Assembly: GCA_964614645.1 (NCBI GenBank)
Contig: CAZTMA010000005.1
Location: forward strand, 16,846 to 80,845
Length of the DNA: 64,000 nt
Origin: MWBF01 sp964614645
Lineage (GTDB): Bacteria > Chloroflexota > Anaerolineae > CG2-30-64-16
Direction of reading: 5' to 3'
Part shown: positions 41,919 to 49,991 of the stretch, in pieces
Position numbering within the stretch: the first letter of the stretch is position 1
Layout of the letters: every line of letters starts with the position of its first letter
Program-made: the position numbers and the translations under genes
The notes under the pieces: generated by a model
Databases searched by the model: none
What the model was told of the DNA's origin: nothing
Seen by the model: the letters and a program-made list of their open reading frames with translations, nothing else

Positions 41919-43106
41919 TTACTCAGCCTTGGGACGAGAGGCGAGCGACCCGCTGATGGAATCCAGCAACCGCTGTGCGTTCTGCAACTGCAGGCTGCCC
42001 TGCCCTTCATAGGCCCGCCACAGGGCTTCGACTTCACGGAGAAGCTGGGTAAGCTGCTTCTCGAGGGGCGGGAAGCGCTCGATCACCTTCTGGTTGACCT
42101 TCTGCTGTTCCTGGATGGTGTAGTCCCAGCGCAGGGTCTCTTTCTTCCACCGTTGCTCATTCTCGCCCTGCCACTCGGCCAGTTCCTTCCGTTGTCGTTC
42201 TTCAGCCAAACGCTGCAGTTCAGATACCTGCTTCTGGCTGTGCACCACCTGGGCCTGGAATTCCTCGAGCGCCTTCAGCGTCCGGCCGACCGCCTCATGG
42301 CGCGTCTCGAACTCGCGGAGACGCACGGCCTGCTTCTCGATGAGCGTCCGCTGGTCGACGAATTCCTGCTCCCAGACGGTCATCTGCCGGCTACGTTCGA
42401 CCTCACCCAGCTTCTGCGCCTCGATGAACACCTGCTGCTCCTGGCGCAGCGCTTCGGGGATCGGCTGAATCTTCTGCAGGTCACGCTCCAGCCGCTGGAC
42501 GCGCTCCTCGACGGGCGGCATGCGTGTGCCGATCAGCTCCGTGCGTTTCATGAGGTCAACGTGCTCACCCTGCAGCTGGGCGATGCGTTTGTTGTCCTGC
42601 GCGCGCTGCTCGATCATGTACGGCAGACTGCGCGTGCGGTCGTCAATTTCCTTGCTGACATTCGCGACCGACTGGCGCAGCGCCAGCAGCATTTCACCGA
42701 GCCGCTGATCCTCGGCCTGCCGCGTGACCAGCTCTTCCTCCAGCCGGGGAATGCGCGTCAGTTCCTTGCGCACTTCCGCCACCCCGCGGCCGAGAGCCTC
42801 ACGGTCGGACAGGCGAGCGCGCTCAGATTCACGCTCGGCTTGCACGCGGGCCTCGGTCTGCTTATCCAGCATGACCACGACCTCGCTTCGAAGCTGCTGA
42901 AGCGACTGCTCGATCTGCGTGAAGCGCGTGAGTTGCGCCTGTGTGCTTGCGAGCCGGCCCTCCAGGTCCTGTATGCGGCGGGCTTGCTCCTGGCGCTCGA
43001 TCGCCAGGCTCTGCAGGCGCTGGTCCAGCTTGGCAATTTCCTCACGATCGCGGCGGTGCTCTTCATCGAGCCAGGCCACCATCTGGCTGAGTTGGGTTAG
43101 GTCCAT
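41919..43106 (-). CDS. Long coiled-coil protein, unknown function
   Basis: 395 residues, almost wholly charged heptad-type helix rich in Glu, Gln, Arg and Leu (for example LDQRLQSLAIERQEQARRIQ, RVQRLERDLQKIQPIPEALR). No signal peptide, membrane segment or enzyme motif. ATG 43106 with GGAG upstream; an upstream in-frame extension is basic and unlikely. Lies between phoU and selB on the same strand. A scaffold or cytoskeletal role is possible but not supported by a motif. Confidence 0.8.
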   Translation of the reverse strand: MDLTQLSQMVAWLDEEHRRDREEIAKLDQRLQSLAIERQEQARRIQDLEGRLASTQAQLTRFTQIEQSLQQLRSEVVVMLDKQTEARVQAERESERARLSDREALGRGVAEVRKELTRIPRLEEELVTRQAEDQRLGEMLLALRQSVANVSKEIDDRTRSLPYMIEQRAQDNKRIAQLQGEHVDLMKRTELIGTRMPPVEERVQRLERDLQKIQPIPEALRQEQQVFIEAQKLGEVERSRQMTVWEQEFVDQRTLIEKQAVRLREFETRHEAVGRTLKALEEFQAQVVHSQKQVSELQRLAEERQRKELAEWQGENEQRWKKETLRWDYTIQEQQKVNQKVIERFPPLEKQLTQLLREVEALWRAYEGQGSLQLQNAQRLLDSISGSLASRPKAE

Positions 43107-43199
43107 GTGTCTCCGTCCAGGAAGCAAGGATGGGAAGCTATTTGAGGCGATGGAGCGCCGCCTCCGCAGAGACGGCACAGCCCCTCGTATCGTGCAAGC

Positions 43200-43856
43200 C
43201 TATTCGTCCAGTTCGACGATGGCATTGGTTCGCAGGAAGACCACGCGCTCACCGATATTGGTTGTGCGGTCAGCAAACCGTTCGAGGTTGTGCGCCACCC
43301 ATAGCAGGTAGGTTGCACGGGTGATGGTGCGCGGGTCGGTCATCATAATCATCAGCAGCTCGCGGTAAACCTGGTCGTTGAGCTGGTCAATCTCGCTGTC
43401 ACGCGCGGCCAGCGCGCGGGCTGCGTCCACATCGCCGCGCAGGAATGCGTCAAGCTGTCCGTGCAGCAGTTCGCGGCCGATTTCGGCCATGCGCGGCACG
43501 TCAATCAACGGCTTCAACATGGGTTGGTCGGCGAGCCGCACCGCAATGACGGCGATGCCCTTGGCGTGGTCGGCCATCCGCTCCAGTTCCCACGCAATCG
43601 ACGAGATGGAGAAAATCAGCCGGAGGTCGCGCGCAACAGGCTGCTGACTGGCGATCAGCAGAAGGCATTGCTCTTCGATCTCATGCTGGGCCCTGTTGAT
43701 GCTTTGATCTGCCGCGATAAGCTCCTGAGCCAGCTGCCCATCGCGTTCTGCCAGCGCGCGCACGGCCTGTTCCTGGGCCTGTGCCACCATCGAACCGAGG
43801 CTGACGAGGCGCTCCTGCAGGGCTGTCAATTGGAGATCGAAACTCACACGTGTCAC
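43200..43856 (-). CDS. phoU: PhoU-family phosphate regulator
   Basis: 218 residues, two three-helix PhoU repeats. RAQHEIEEQCLLLIASQQPV then ARDLRLIFSISSIAWELERM, and RATYLLWVAHNLERFADRTT, show the conserved E/DxxxD-type metal-cluster motifs. PhoU links the Pst phosphate transporter to PhoR; neither pst nor phoBR is in this window. GTG start. Confidence 0.92.
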   Translation of the reverse strand: MTRVSFDLQLTALQERLVSLGSMVAQAQEQAVRALAERDGQLAQELIAADQSINRAQHEIEEQCLLLIASQQPVARDLRLIFSISSIAWELERMADHAKGIAVIAVRLADQPMLKPLIDVPRMAEIGRELLHGQLDAFLRGDVDAARALAARDSEIDQLNDQVYRELLMIMMTDPRTITRATYLLWVAHNLERFADRTTNIGERVVFLRTNAIVELDE

Positions 43857-43915
43857 CGTGCTGCTCCTTCTGAAGCGGCGGCGTGAGGACGGAGCCGCTG
43901 CTGATTGCTGAACGT

Positions 43916-43924
43916 ATTATAGCA
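43916..43924 (-). promoter_or_regulatory. Extended -10 promoter of phoU
   Basis: On the minus strand TGCTATAAT: a TGn plus the consensus TATAAT (43921-43916), about 60 nt before the phoU GTG. -35 is weak. Confidence 0.6.
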
Positions 43925-43990
43925 TCCTTTAGCCAGCGCCGAAAACTGCGCCAAACCTCAGAGACGCCTTTGGTCTCCAGGGCCATCCCA

Positions 43991-43999
43991 TGCTAAGAT
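43991..43999 (+). promoter_or_regulatory. Extended -10 promoter of the tandem-RAM-like gene
   Basis: TGCTAAGAT, 38 nt before ATG 44037. It is divergent from the phoU promoter, about 70 bp apart, so the two genes may share control. Confidence 0.45.
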
Positions 44000-44036
44000 A
44001 GATCCGTAAGTGTGTAAGTCGTGTAGGGAGGACAGC

Positions 44037-44702
44037 ATGGAACCAACATTGGCCGTCATTGACATCGACATCATCAGCGGCCAGGACGAACTTGCGCGAG
44101 AGGGCCTCCTCGCCAACCTCAGGCATCACTGCGAGCCCTGCCTTACGGTTTTGTGGGTCAATTGGCTACGTGAACGCGCAGACCTGCGCGTCGTCTGCGT
44201 GATCCATGACCTGGCCGAGCTGGATAACTTCCTGATCGACGTCATCCGGACTGTGCCGGGCGTGCGCGGCACTTCCGCGCAACTGGCGTTCGATGGGGTC
44301 GTGTATGCCGACCCCATGCTGGATGTCTCATTGATGGAGACCGGGTGGGATCGCCGCGCGGCCGCGACTGTGCTCGTTAAGCTTCAACCGGGCCGCGACC
44401 GTGAAGCGTTCCAGGCGCTCGTCAGCCTGCCCGCGCATGAGCAGGTGACCGTTGTCTGGGTGCTCAAGCTCTTCCACCGGGCCGATGCCGACCTGCTGAT
44501 CCTGCTGCTGGGTGAGCGCACCGCAGCTCTTACGGGCTATGTCATGAGCTGGATTCGCACCGTGCCTGGCGTCATGGACACGCAGCTCACCAGCGTATTG
44601 GACTGGTCCATCCTGGGCGAACCCGAGAGCTTCGTTGCGCTTTCTGAACGGTTCCCTGTGCCGGCCGTGCAGGCCGAGGCAGAGACGGAAGCTCAGCCCT
44701 AA
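44037..44702 (+). CDS. Internally duplicated Lrp/AsnC ligand-domain-like protein without HTH
   Basis: 221 residues. Two similar halves: VLWVNWLRERADLRVVCVIH with IDVIRTVPGVRGTSAQLAFD, and VVWVLKLFHRADADLLILLL with MSWIRTVPGVMDTQLTSVLD. The strand-helix-RTVPGV-strand pattern resembles the RAM ligand-binding domain of Lrp/AsnC regulators (there F/L-x-LPGV-x-x-T-x-T). There is no DNA-binding domain. ATG 44037 has GGGAGGA upstream. May sense small molecules or act through a partner. Family assignment is by pattern only. Confidence 0.65.
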   Translation: MEPTLAVIDIDIISGQDELAREGLLANLRHHCEPCLTVLWVNWLRERADLRVVCVIHDLAELDNFLIDVIRTVPGVRGTSAQLAFDGVVYADPMLDVSLMETGWDRRAAATVLVKLQPGRDREAFQALVSLPAHEQVTVVWVLKLFHRADADLLILLLGERTAALTGYVMSWIRTVPGVMDTQLTSVLDWSILGEPESFVALSERFPVPAVQAEAETEAQP

Positions 44703-44720
44703 ACCGAAGAAGGGAACACC

Positions 44721-45041
44721 ATGCTTGCGATAACTTGTGACAAATGCAGACGGCGCTTTACGCCGGCAGTTGAAGAAGTGCAGGGTTACCTGCAGCAGGC
44801 CGAAGGCAAGAAACACGCGCTCGTGCTGTGTCCCCACTGCGGGAAGGGCAACAAGGTGGCGCTCATGCGCCTGACGCAGGCGTTGAGCGCCGTGCGCCGT
44901 GCCCCGGCCGCTGAAGAGCCGGCATCTGAGACGCCCGTGGCTCCACAGGAGCCCGTAGCTCCACAGGAGCCCGTAGCTCCACCGGAGCCCGTGGCTCCCG
45001 GGGAGCCGATAGCTCCAGAGGAGCCGTCGCCCGCTGAATGA
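44721..45041 (+). CDS. Small zinc-ribbon protein with Pro/Val/Ala/Glu repeat tail
   Basis: 106 residues. ITCDKCRRRFTP and VLCPHCGKGNKV form a CxxC...CxxC zinc ribbon over the first 45 residues. The last 36 residues are five PVAPQE-type hexapeptides encoded by 18-bp tandem repeats. ATG with AAGGGA upstream; stop overlaps the next ATG (ATGA). Function unknown. Confidence 0.75.
   Translation: MLAITCDKCRRRFTPAVEEVQGYLQQAEGKKHALVLCPHCGKGNKVALMRLTQALSAVRRAPAAEEPASETPVAPQEPVAPQEPVAPPEPVAPGEPIAPEEPSPAE
44934..45023 (+). repeat. 18-bp coding minisatellite, five units
   Basis: Units start at 44934, 44952, 44970, 44988 and 45006; the consensus is CCCGTAGCTCCACAGGAG. Units two and three differ by one base; the last is the most diverged. 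Confidence 0.93.
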
Positions 45042-46120
45042 AAGTTGCCCTTGTCCATGACTGGCTGAACCAGGTCGGCGGCGCAGAGTACGTGCTGGAA
45101 GTGCTAGTGAGCATGTTCCCGGCCGCGCCGGTCTTCACCAGCATCTACGCACCTGCGAGGATGCCGCCCGCCTACCAGGCATGGGATATCCGGCCTAGCT
45201 TCATGCAGCGGCTCCCCGGGGTGATGGCCCACCACCAGGTCTACCTGCCGGTCTATCCGCTGGCATTCAGCCGGGTGAACCTGCAGGGCTATGACCTGGT
45301 GGTGAGCAACAAGAGCGGCTTCTGCCACGGCGTGCAGCCGCCGCCGGGCGGCACGCACATCTGCTACTGCCTGACGCCGACCCGCTTTCTTTGGCAATAT
45401 GACACCTACCGGCAGCGTGAAGCCATCCGCCCGACGCTGGACCGGCTGCTGCGGCCGTTGATCGCCGCGCTGCGGCGGTGGGACTATGCCGCGGCCCAGC
45501 GTGTCCATCACTTCATTGCGATTTCGAGCGAGATCCAGGAGCGCATCCGCCGGTTCTACGGCCGCGAGAGCGCCATCATCTATCCGCCCGTGGACATCGC
45601 GCAGTTCCGGCCGGACGGTGGACCGGCCGGCGACTACTTCCTGGCCGGCGGCCGGCTGATTCCCTACAAGCGGTTGGACCTGGCCGTGCGGGCCTGCTCA
45701 GAGCTGGGGCTAAAGCTGTTCGTCTACGGGGCCGGTCGCGACCGCTCTGCGCTGGAGCAGGTGGCCGGGCCGACCGTGACGTTCCTGGGCCGCGTGCCCG
45801 CCGATGAACTGGCACAGCTCTACCGCGGCGCACGGGCCTTCATCTTCCCCGGCCTGGAGGATTTCGGCATCGCGCCGCTGGAAGCCCAGGCTGCGGGCCG
45901 GCCGGTCATCGCATTCCGCGGCGGCGGTGCGCTGGACACGGTCATCCCCGGCTGCACCGGCGAGTTCTTTGCCGAACAGACACCGGCAGCCCTGATGCAG
46001 GTGCTCAGCCAGTTCGACCCGGGGGCCTATGACGCGGCTGCGTGTCGCACTAACGCCGAACGCTTCAGCCGGGAGCGGTTCGAGCGCGAGCTGGGCGAGT
46101 ATATTGCAAGGACGGTCTAA
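45038..46120 (+). CDS. Glycosyltransferase family 4 (WbaZ-like)
   Basis: 360 residues. VALVHDWLNQVGGAEYVLEV is the N-terminal acceptor-side loop; YCLTPTRFLWQYD near 110; FIAISSEIQERIRRFYGRES near 165; AGGRLIPYKRLDLAV near 208; and FPGLEDFGIAPLEAQAAGRP near 275 is the EX7E-type motif. Typical of mannosyltransferases in exopolysaccharide clusters. Coupled to both neighbours by 4-nt and 1-nt overlaps. Confidence 0.92.
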   Translation: MKVALVHDWLNQVGGAEYVLEVLVSMFPAAPVFTSIYAPARMPPAYQAWDIRPSFMQRLPGVMAHHQVYLPVYPLAFSRVNLQGYDLVVSNKSGFCHGVQPPPGGTHICYCLTPTRFLWQYDTYRQREAIRPTLDRLLRPLIAALRRWDYAAAQRVHHFIAISSEIQERIRRFYGRESAIIYPPVDIAQFRPDGGPAGDYFLAGGRLIPYKRLDLAVRACSELGLKLFVYGAGRDRSALEQVAGPTVTFLGRVPADELAQLYRGARAFIFPGLEDFGIAPLEAQAAGRPVIAFRGGGALDTVIPGCTGEFFAEQTPAALMQVLSQFDPGAYDAAACRTNAERFSRERFERELGEYIARTV

Positions 46121-46806
46121 TGGAGCTGCGTGCCTACTGGAACATTATCATGCGGCGCTGGTGGCTGCCCGTGGGGCTGGCGCTGGCGGTCGCGGCCCTG
46201 ACCCTGGTCATGCAGCGGCCCTGGCAGCCCCGGCCACCGGTGTACGCGGCCTCGATGCGCTTCAACGTCGGCGTCCAGCCCGAGCGCATCCCCGGCGTCT
46301 ACACCTACGACCGCTACTACACCCTGCTGACTTCAGAATACCTGGTGGACGACCTGGGCGAAATCGTGCGCAGCAGCGCATTTGCCGCGGCCGTGAGCGA
46401 GCGGCTGGCTGGACAAGGCATCACCGTAGCGCCCGGCGCCATCGGGGCCAGCACGCAGCCCGGCAAATTGCACCGCATCCTGACGGTTCATGTGACCTGG
46501 CCCGATGCGGACGTGCTGGCGGCCATCGCAAACGCAGTTGCAGCCACGCTGACCGAGGGCAGCGCGGAGTTCTTCGGCCAGTTCAGCGCGGAAGAAGCCG
46601 ATATCCGGCTCATCGACGCGCCGTCGGTCAGCGCGGTGGGCCGCCCGGCGCGCGAGCAGCTTGACCTGCCGCTGCGCGTACTGCTGGCCCTGGCCGCAGG
46701 CATCGGCCTGACCTTCCTGCTGGATTACCTCGATACTTCGGTGCGTGAGCGGCGTGACCTGGAGGAACTAGGGCTGCCGGTGCTGGGCGAGGTACCGCGG
46801 CGCTGA
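46120..46806 (+). CDS. Wzz-type chain-length regulator, kinase domain absent
   Basis: 228 residues. N-terminal membrane helix RRWWLPVGLALAVAALTLVM, extracellular alpha/beta region (about 40-185), second helix LLALAAGIGLTFLLDYLDTS, and the end RRDLEELGLPVLGEVPRR. In Wzc/CapAB proteins the sequence LGLPVLGxVP leads into the tyrosine kinase; here translation stops at that point, so it is a CapA-like half without a linked CapB. No kinase gene follows; the next gene is dnaA on the other strand. Confidence 0.85.
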   Translation: MELRAYWNIIMRRWWLPVGLALAVAALTLVMQRPWQPRPPVYAASMRFNVGVQPERIPGVYTYDRYYTLLTSEYLVDDLGEIVRSSAFAAAVSERLAGQGITVAPGAIGASTQPGKLHRILTVHVTWPDADVLAAIANAVAATLTEGSAEFFGQFSAEEADIRLIDAPSVSAVGRPAREQLDLPLRVLLALAAGIGLTFLLDYLDTSVRERRDLEELGLPVLGEVPRR

Positions 46807-46808
46807 AA

Positions 46809-46955
46809 GTATCCACAATGGCCCGAACTAGCGTCTAAACGTGGCCCACTAGGGGTAGGGGCCGCCCCTGTCTCGAAGCCTAATGCTGCCCTGCATGTCA
46901 AGACTTATCCACACAGCGCCCCGGTTATCCACACGAAAGGGGCCAGTTATCCACA
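46809..46955. other. DnaA-box cluster, candidate oriC
   Basis: Three perfect TTATCCACA boxes in the same orientation at 46905-46913, 46925-46933 and 46947-46955 (starts 20 and 22 nt apart), plus GTATCCACA at 46809-46817, in the 230-nt gap between the Wzz-like gene and the 3' end of dnaA. The gap is moderately less GC-rich than its flanks. Proximity to dnaA, rpmH and parAB supports an origin. No clear AT-rich unwinding element is seen. Confidence 0.7.
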
Positions 46956-46965
46956 GAAATGCCTT

Positions 46966-47021
46966 AAAAGCCACCTGGGGATGTCTGCCGTCAGCCGTGC
47001 AGAGACCCCCAGGTGGCTTTT
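46966..47021 (-). terminator. Strong hairpin terminator downstream of dnaA
   Basis: 15-bp perfect arms AAAAGCCACCTGGGG (46966-46980) and CCCCAGGTGGCTTTT (47007-47021). Being flanked by A- and T-runs, it can work in both directions; it starts 16 nt past the dnaA stop. Confidence 0.9.
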
Positions 47022-47036
47022 ATAGTCGTGCGTATA

Positions 47037-48461
47037 TCAGGCGCGCGCGTGCCCGTTCTGGCGGACGCGCACCGGCTCATACAGCCGGTTGCGCAGGTCG
47101 TTCACGGTGCGGGCAAGATCGGGGTCGTTGTCCAGCTCGCTGCTCACCCGCTCACAGCCGTGCAAGACAGTCGTGTGGTCACGCCCGCCCAGGACCAATG
47201 CGATCTGCGGCAGCGAGGCGCCCGTTTCCTCCCGCATGACGTGCATGACCACCTGGCGTTGCAATGCAATGCGCGCGCTGCGGTTGCGGCCTTTCAGGTC
47301 CTCGACCGTGACGCCGAAGTACTCGGCGGCAACATCGAGGATTGCGTCGAGGCTGAGCTTGCTCTGAGCGGGGGCCAGATAGGCCAGCGCATCTTCCACC
47401 AGCCCCGCATTGAGCGGCCGGTGGAAGAACTCGGCATGCGCCAGCACCTTATTCAGCGCGCCCTCCAGGTCGCGGATGTTGCGATAGGCGCGCTGTGCAA
47501 TCAGGTGCAAAATATCGTTCGGCACATCCCGCCCCAGCGAAGCCGCCTTCGCCTGCAGGATGGCGATACGCGTCTCCAGGTTGGGCGGCTGGATATCCGC
47601 AATCATGCCCCAGCCGAAGCGCGAGCGCAGCCGCTCCTCCAGGGTCGGAATGGCCTGGGGCGGGCGGTCGCTGGTCATCACAATCTGGCGGTTGGCCGCG
47701 TGGAGCGCATTGAAGGTGTGGAAGAACTCCTCCTGCGTTTGCTCCTTGCCCGCAATGAAATGGACATCATCCAGCAGCAACACGTCGATCGTACGGTACT
47801 TCGCCCGGAACTGGTCGGTGGATTGCATGCGGATGGCGTTGATGAGGTCGTTGGTGAAGACTTCCGACGTGACATACAATACACGCTTGCCCATTGTCTG
47901 CACGGTGTGACCGATGGCCTGCAACAAGTGAGTCTTGCCCAGCCCGCTGCCGCCATAGAGGAAGAGCGGGTTGTATGCTGTGCCGGGACGCTCGGAGACG
48001 GCCAGCGCAGAGGCATGCGCCATACGGTTGGACGGCCCTACAATGAAGGTGTCGAAGCTATAGCGCGCACTCAGGTCGGCCCCATACGTCGCCTTCGGCT
48101 CGGCGGGCGCAGGCTCGGCCTGGGTCTCATATGCGAGCAGCGGAACCGGCGGCGCGTCCGGGTCATCTGCCACCGGCGTGGCCTGAACCACAAACGTAAC
48201 CTCCACCGTCCGGCCCACGATGCCGGTCAGCGTGCGTTTGATCAGGGGGCGGAGCCGGAGCGAGAGCCAATCCTTCGCGTACGCGTTGCCGACTCCGATC
48301 ACAAAAGCTCCGTCCTCATGGGCCAGGCACTCGGTGTCCCGAACCCATGTCTCGTAGGTGCTCCGGGGCAACTGCAGCCGCAACTGGCTGCGCGCGGTGT
48401 CCCAGACATCCCTGGCGGATCTGTTTGTCGGCACTTCAACGGCACACATGGCAATCACCAT
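47037..48461 (-). CDS. dnaA: Chromosomal replication initiator DnaA
   Basis: 474 residues, four-domain architecture. Domain I (1-80) with PRSTYETWVRDTECLA; a Pro/Ala linker; AAA+ domain with YSFDTFIVGPSNRMAHASAL, Walker A LYGGSGLGKTHLLQAIGH, Walker B VLLLDDVHFIAG and sensor LEERLRSRFGWGM; domain IV with the DnaA-box reader GGRDHTTVLHGCERV. Start ATG 48461; an ATG four codons later (48449) is equally possible. Neither dnaN nor recF is adjacent. Confidence 0.97.
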   Translation of the reverse strand: MVIAMCAVEVPTNRSARDVWDTARSQLRLQLPRSTYETWVRDTECLAHEDGAFVIGVGNAYAKDWLSLRLRPLIKRTLTGIVGRTVEVTFVVQATPVADDPDAPPVPLLAYETQAEPAPAEPKATYGADLSARYSFDTFIVGPSNRMAHASALAVSERPGTAYNPLFLYGGSGLGKTHLLQAIGHTVQTMGKRVLYVTSEVFTNDLINAIRMQSTDQFRAKYRTIDVLLLDDVHFIAGKEQTQEEFFHTFNALHAANRQIVMTSDRPPQAIPTLEERLRSRFGWGMIADIQPPNLETRIAILQAKAASLGRDVPNDILHLIAQRAYRNIRDLEGALNKVLAHAEFFHRPLNAGLVEDALAYLAPAQSKLSLDAILDVAAEYFGVTVEDLKGRNRSARIALQRQVVMHVMREETGASLPQIALVLGGRDHTTVLHGCERVSSELDNDPDLARTVNDLRNRLYEPVRVRQNGHARA

Positions 48462-48989
48462 TACCCCAAGTTACTCAACGGCAAAACGTCGAACCCGAGT
48501 CCGCAACAACCGGACCGGTCAAAGCTGGCCTAAAGCCCACCTACGAATGACGGTAGCAGACCAAATCGAAGCCCGCCTGACACGCGAGGCGTGCAAGCAT
48601 CCGGATTCATGCCCCTACAAGAAAACGACCGCGTTCGTTTAAGTCAGGACGGCAGGTGGGCCGCCCACAGCAGAAAATCAGAGGAACTCATCACAAGCTG
48701 TAGCACCCAAGCTGGAGGTGCGGATCCGGTATCGATTGTGCATCCTAATGCGGGGGGCATTCTAGCAAAGGTGTCCGGAGGAGGCAAGGCAGCAGTAAAC
48801 CGCCAACTGCTGCCTTGCTGATGCTTATGTAGTCCGGCCGTCGCGCGCACTACTGTTCTACGCGACCGGTTGTGGCAGCTTTCCCGCAGACCACAGTAGG
48901 AAGGCGCAGAAACTGCGCGCGAACCCGACCTTAAATTTAGAGCGCGTGCCAGGTCGTTAAGGTATGTTATGCCAACCGTCCCGCGGGCG
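48462..48989. other. 528-nt gap upstream of dnaA
   Basis: No convincing gene: short open frames here lack ribosome sites and family-like sequence. It holds one perfect hairpin (GCAAGGCAGCAGT, 48784-48796, with ACTGCTGCCTTGC, 48806-48818) and should contain the dnaA promoter, but I see no clear -35/-10 pair and no perfect DnaA box. Confidence 0.6.
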
Positions 48990-49853
48990 TCAGGGCGCCT
49001 GCTGCACTTGGATATCACCCACCCGTGAGCGCAGGAAAAGCTCGGTGCCGCCGGGCTCCCCAACCTGCCCGGTGATCTCCTTCCCCGTAAAACCGGGCCG
49101 CTCTTGCTGGCCGACGACATCGAAGTCCACGGTTGCATCACCGATATCGCTGCGCGCTTCGATATGGAACGCGCTCTCACGCGGCAGTTGCAGCAGGATG
49201 CGTCCCACGTCGCTGGTCATCCGGTACGTGGCGCCGGTTGTTAACGTGCCTGCGAACCGGATGCTGGCGACCCGCGATTCCACCTCCAGCGCGGCCACCG
49301 GCTGCACATCCGTCAGTTCGACTTCGCCCACGTCGGCTGTGATCTGCACATCGCCGCGCACGCCGTTCACCGCAAGTTGGCCCACGCCGACCTTCAGGTC
49401 AAGCTGTGTCTGCTCGGGCACCGTCACCACCACGTCCACTTGGGGGGTGCGGGGGGTCGCGCTCGCCCCGTCCTGCCAATCCGGCCCCATGACTACAACC
49501 CGCACGCCCCCAGCGGCCGGCTCGATGGTCACATCGATGCGATTCAGCGTACGCTGCGCTTCGGCGTCATTCCGGCCCCACGCGCGCTTCGTGGCCTCGA
49601 CCGTCATCTGGCCGGGCCTGCCGGTGCGGACGGTGAGACTGCCCACTGGCAGGTCAACTTCCAGACTGGCCGGGTCGCTCACCTCCAGCGTACTGGCAAC
49701 TGTGGCAGTCACCTCGTTGTTGGCGCTCCAGACCCAGTTCGCCCCGCGCTGCAGGTTGCGGGCGAGCACGAGACCGCCCAGGCTTGCAACGAAACAGCAG
49801 ACCGCCAGCACTGCCAGCAGCAGGACAATCCACAGCGTGCGATTACTTCTCAT
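48990..49853 (-). CDS. DUF4097-like membrane-anchored protein
   Basis: 287 residues. RTLWIVLLLAVLAVCCFVAS is an N-terminal anchor or signal segment; the rest is beta-rich with repeating units such as LKVGVGQLAVNGVRGDVQIT, VGEVELTDVQPVAALEVES and RSRVGDIQVQQAP, the pattern of the DUF4097 right-handed beta-helix-like adhesin family. Such genes often follow anti-sigma or PspC-type genes; none is here. ATG 49853 has GGAGGAG 5 nt upstream. Function unknown. Confidence 0.8.
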   Translation of the reverse strand: MRSNRTLWIVLLLAVLAVCCFVASLGGLVLARNLQRGANWVWSANNEVTATVASTLEVSDPASLEVDLPVGSLTVRTGRPGQMTVEATKRAWGRNDAEAQRTLNRIDVTIEPAAGGVRVVVMGPDWQDGASATPRTPQVDVVVTVPEQTQLDLKVGVGQLAVNGVRGDVQITADVGEVELTDVQPVAALEVESRVASIRFAGTLTTGATYRMTSDVGRILLQLPRESAFHIEARSDIGDATVDFDVVGQQERPGFTGKEITGQVGEPGGTELFLRSRVGDIQVQQAP

Positions 49854-49943
49854 AGCTCTCCTCCGTTGGCAGACAGACCGATCCATCCGGCCCATCTGTC
49901 ATTCATTACGACTGGAGAGAGAGAAAGTTTCTCGGCAAGGCCG

Positions 49944-49966
49944 TTCCGCATCCGGGGATGCTCCAC
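49944..49966 (-). repeat. Diverged copy of the 9515-9534 repeat arm
   Basis: Read on the minus strand, GGAGCATCCCCGGATGCGGA parallels the + strand arm GGAGCGTCCTCAGACGCGGA at 9515-9534, differing at 4 of 20 positions. It lies in the 138-nt gap between hutU and the DUF4097 gene. Confidence 0.5.
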
Positions 49967-49991
49967 TCCGCAGTTCCCATAGATTCCGCTG

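Noticed and set aside
47013..48533. 506-codon + strand open frame opposite dnaA
   Set aside because: dnaA is unmistakable on the minus strand; this frame also runs through the terminator hairpin.
48591..48821. 76-codon + strand frame in the dnaA upstream gap
   Set aside because: No ribosome site, crosses a perfect hairpin and shows no family-like pattern.
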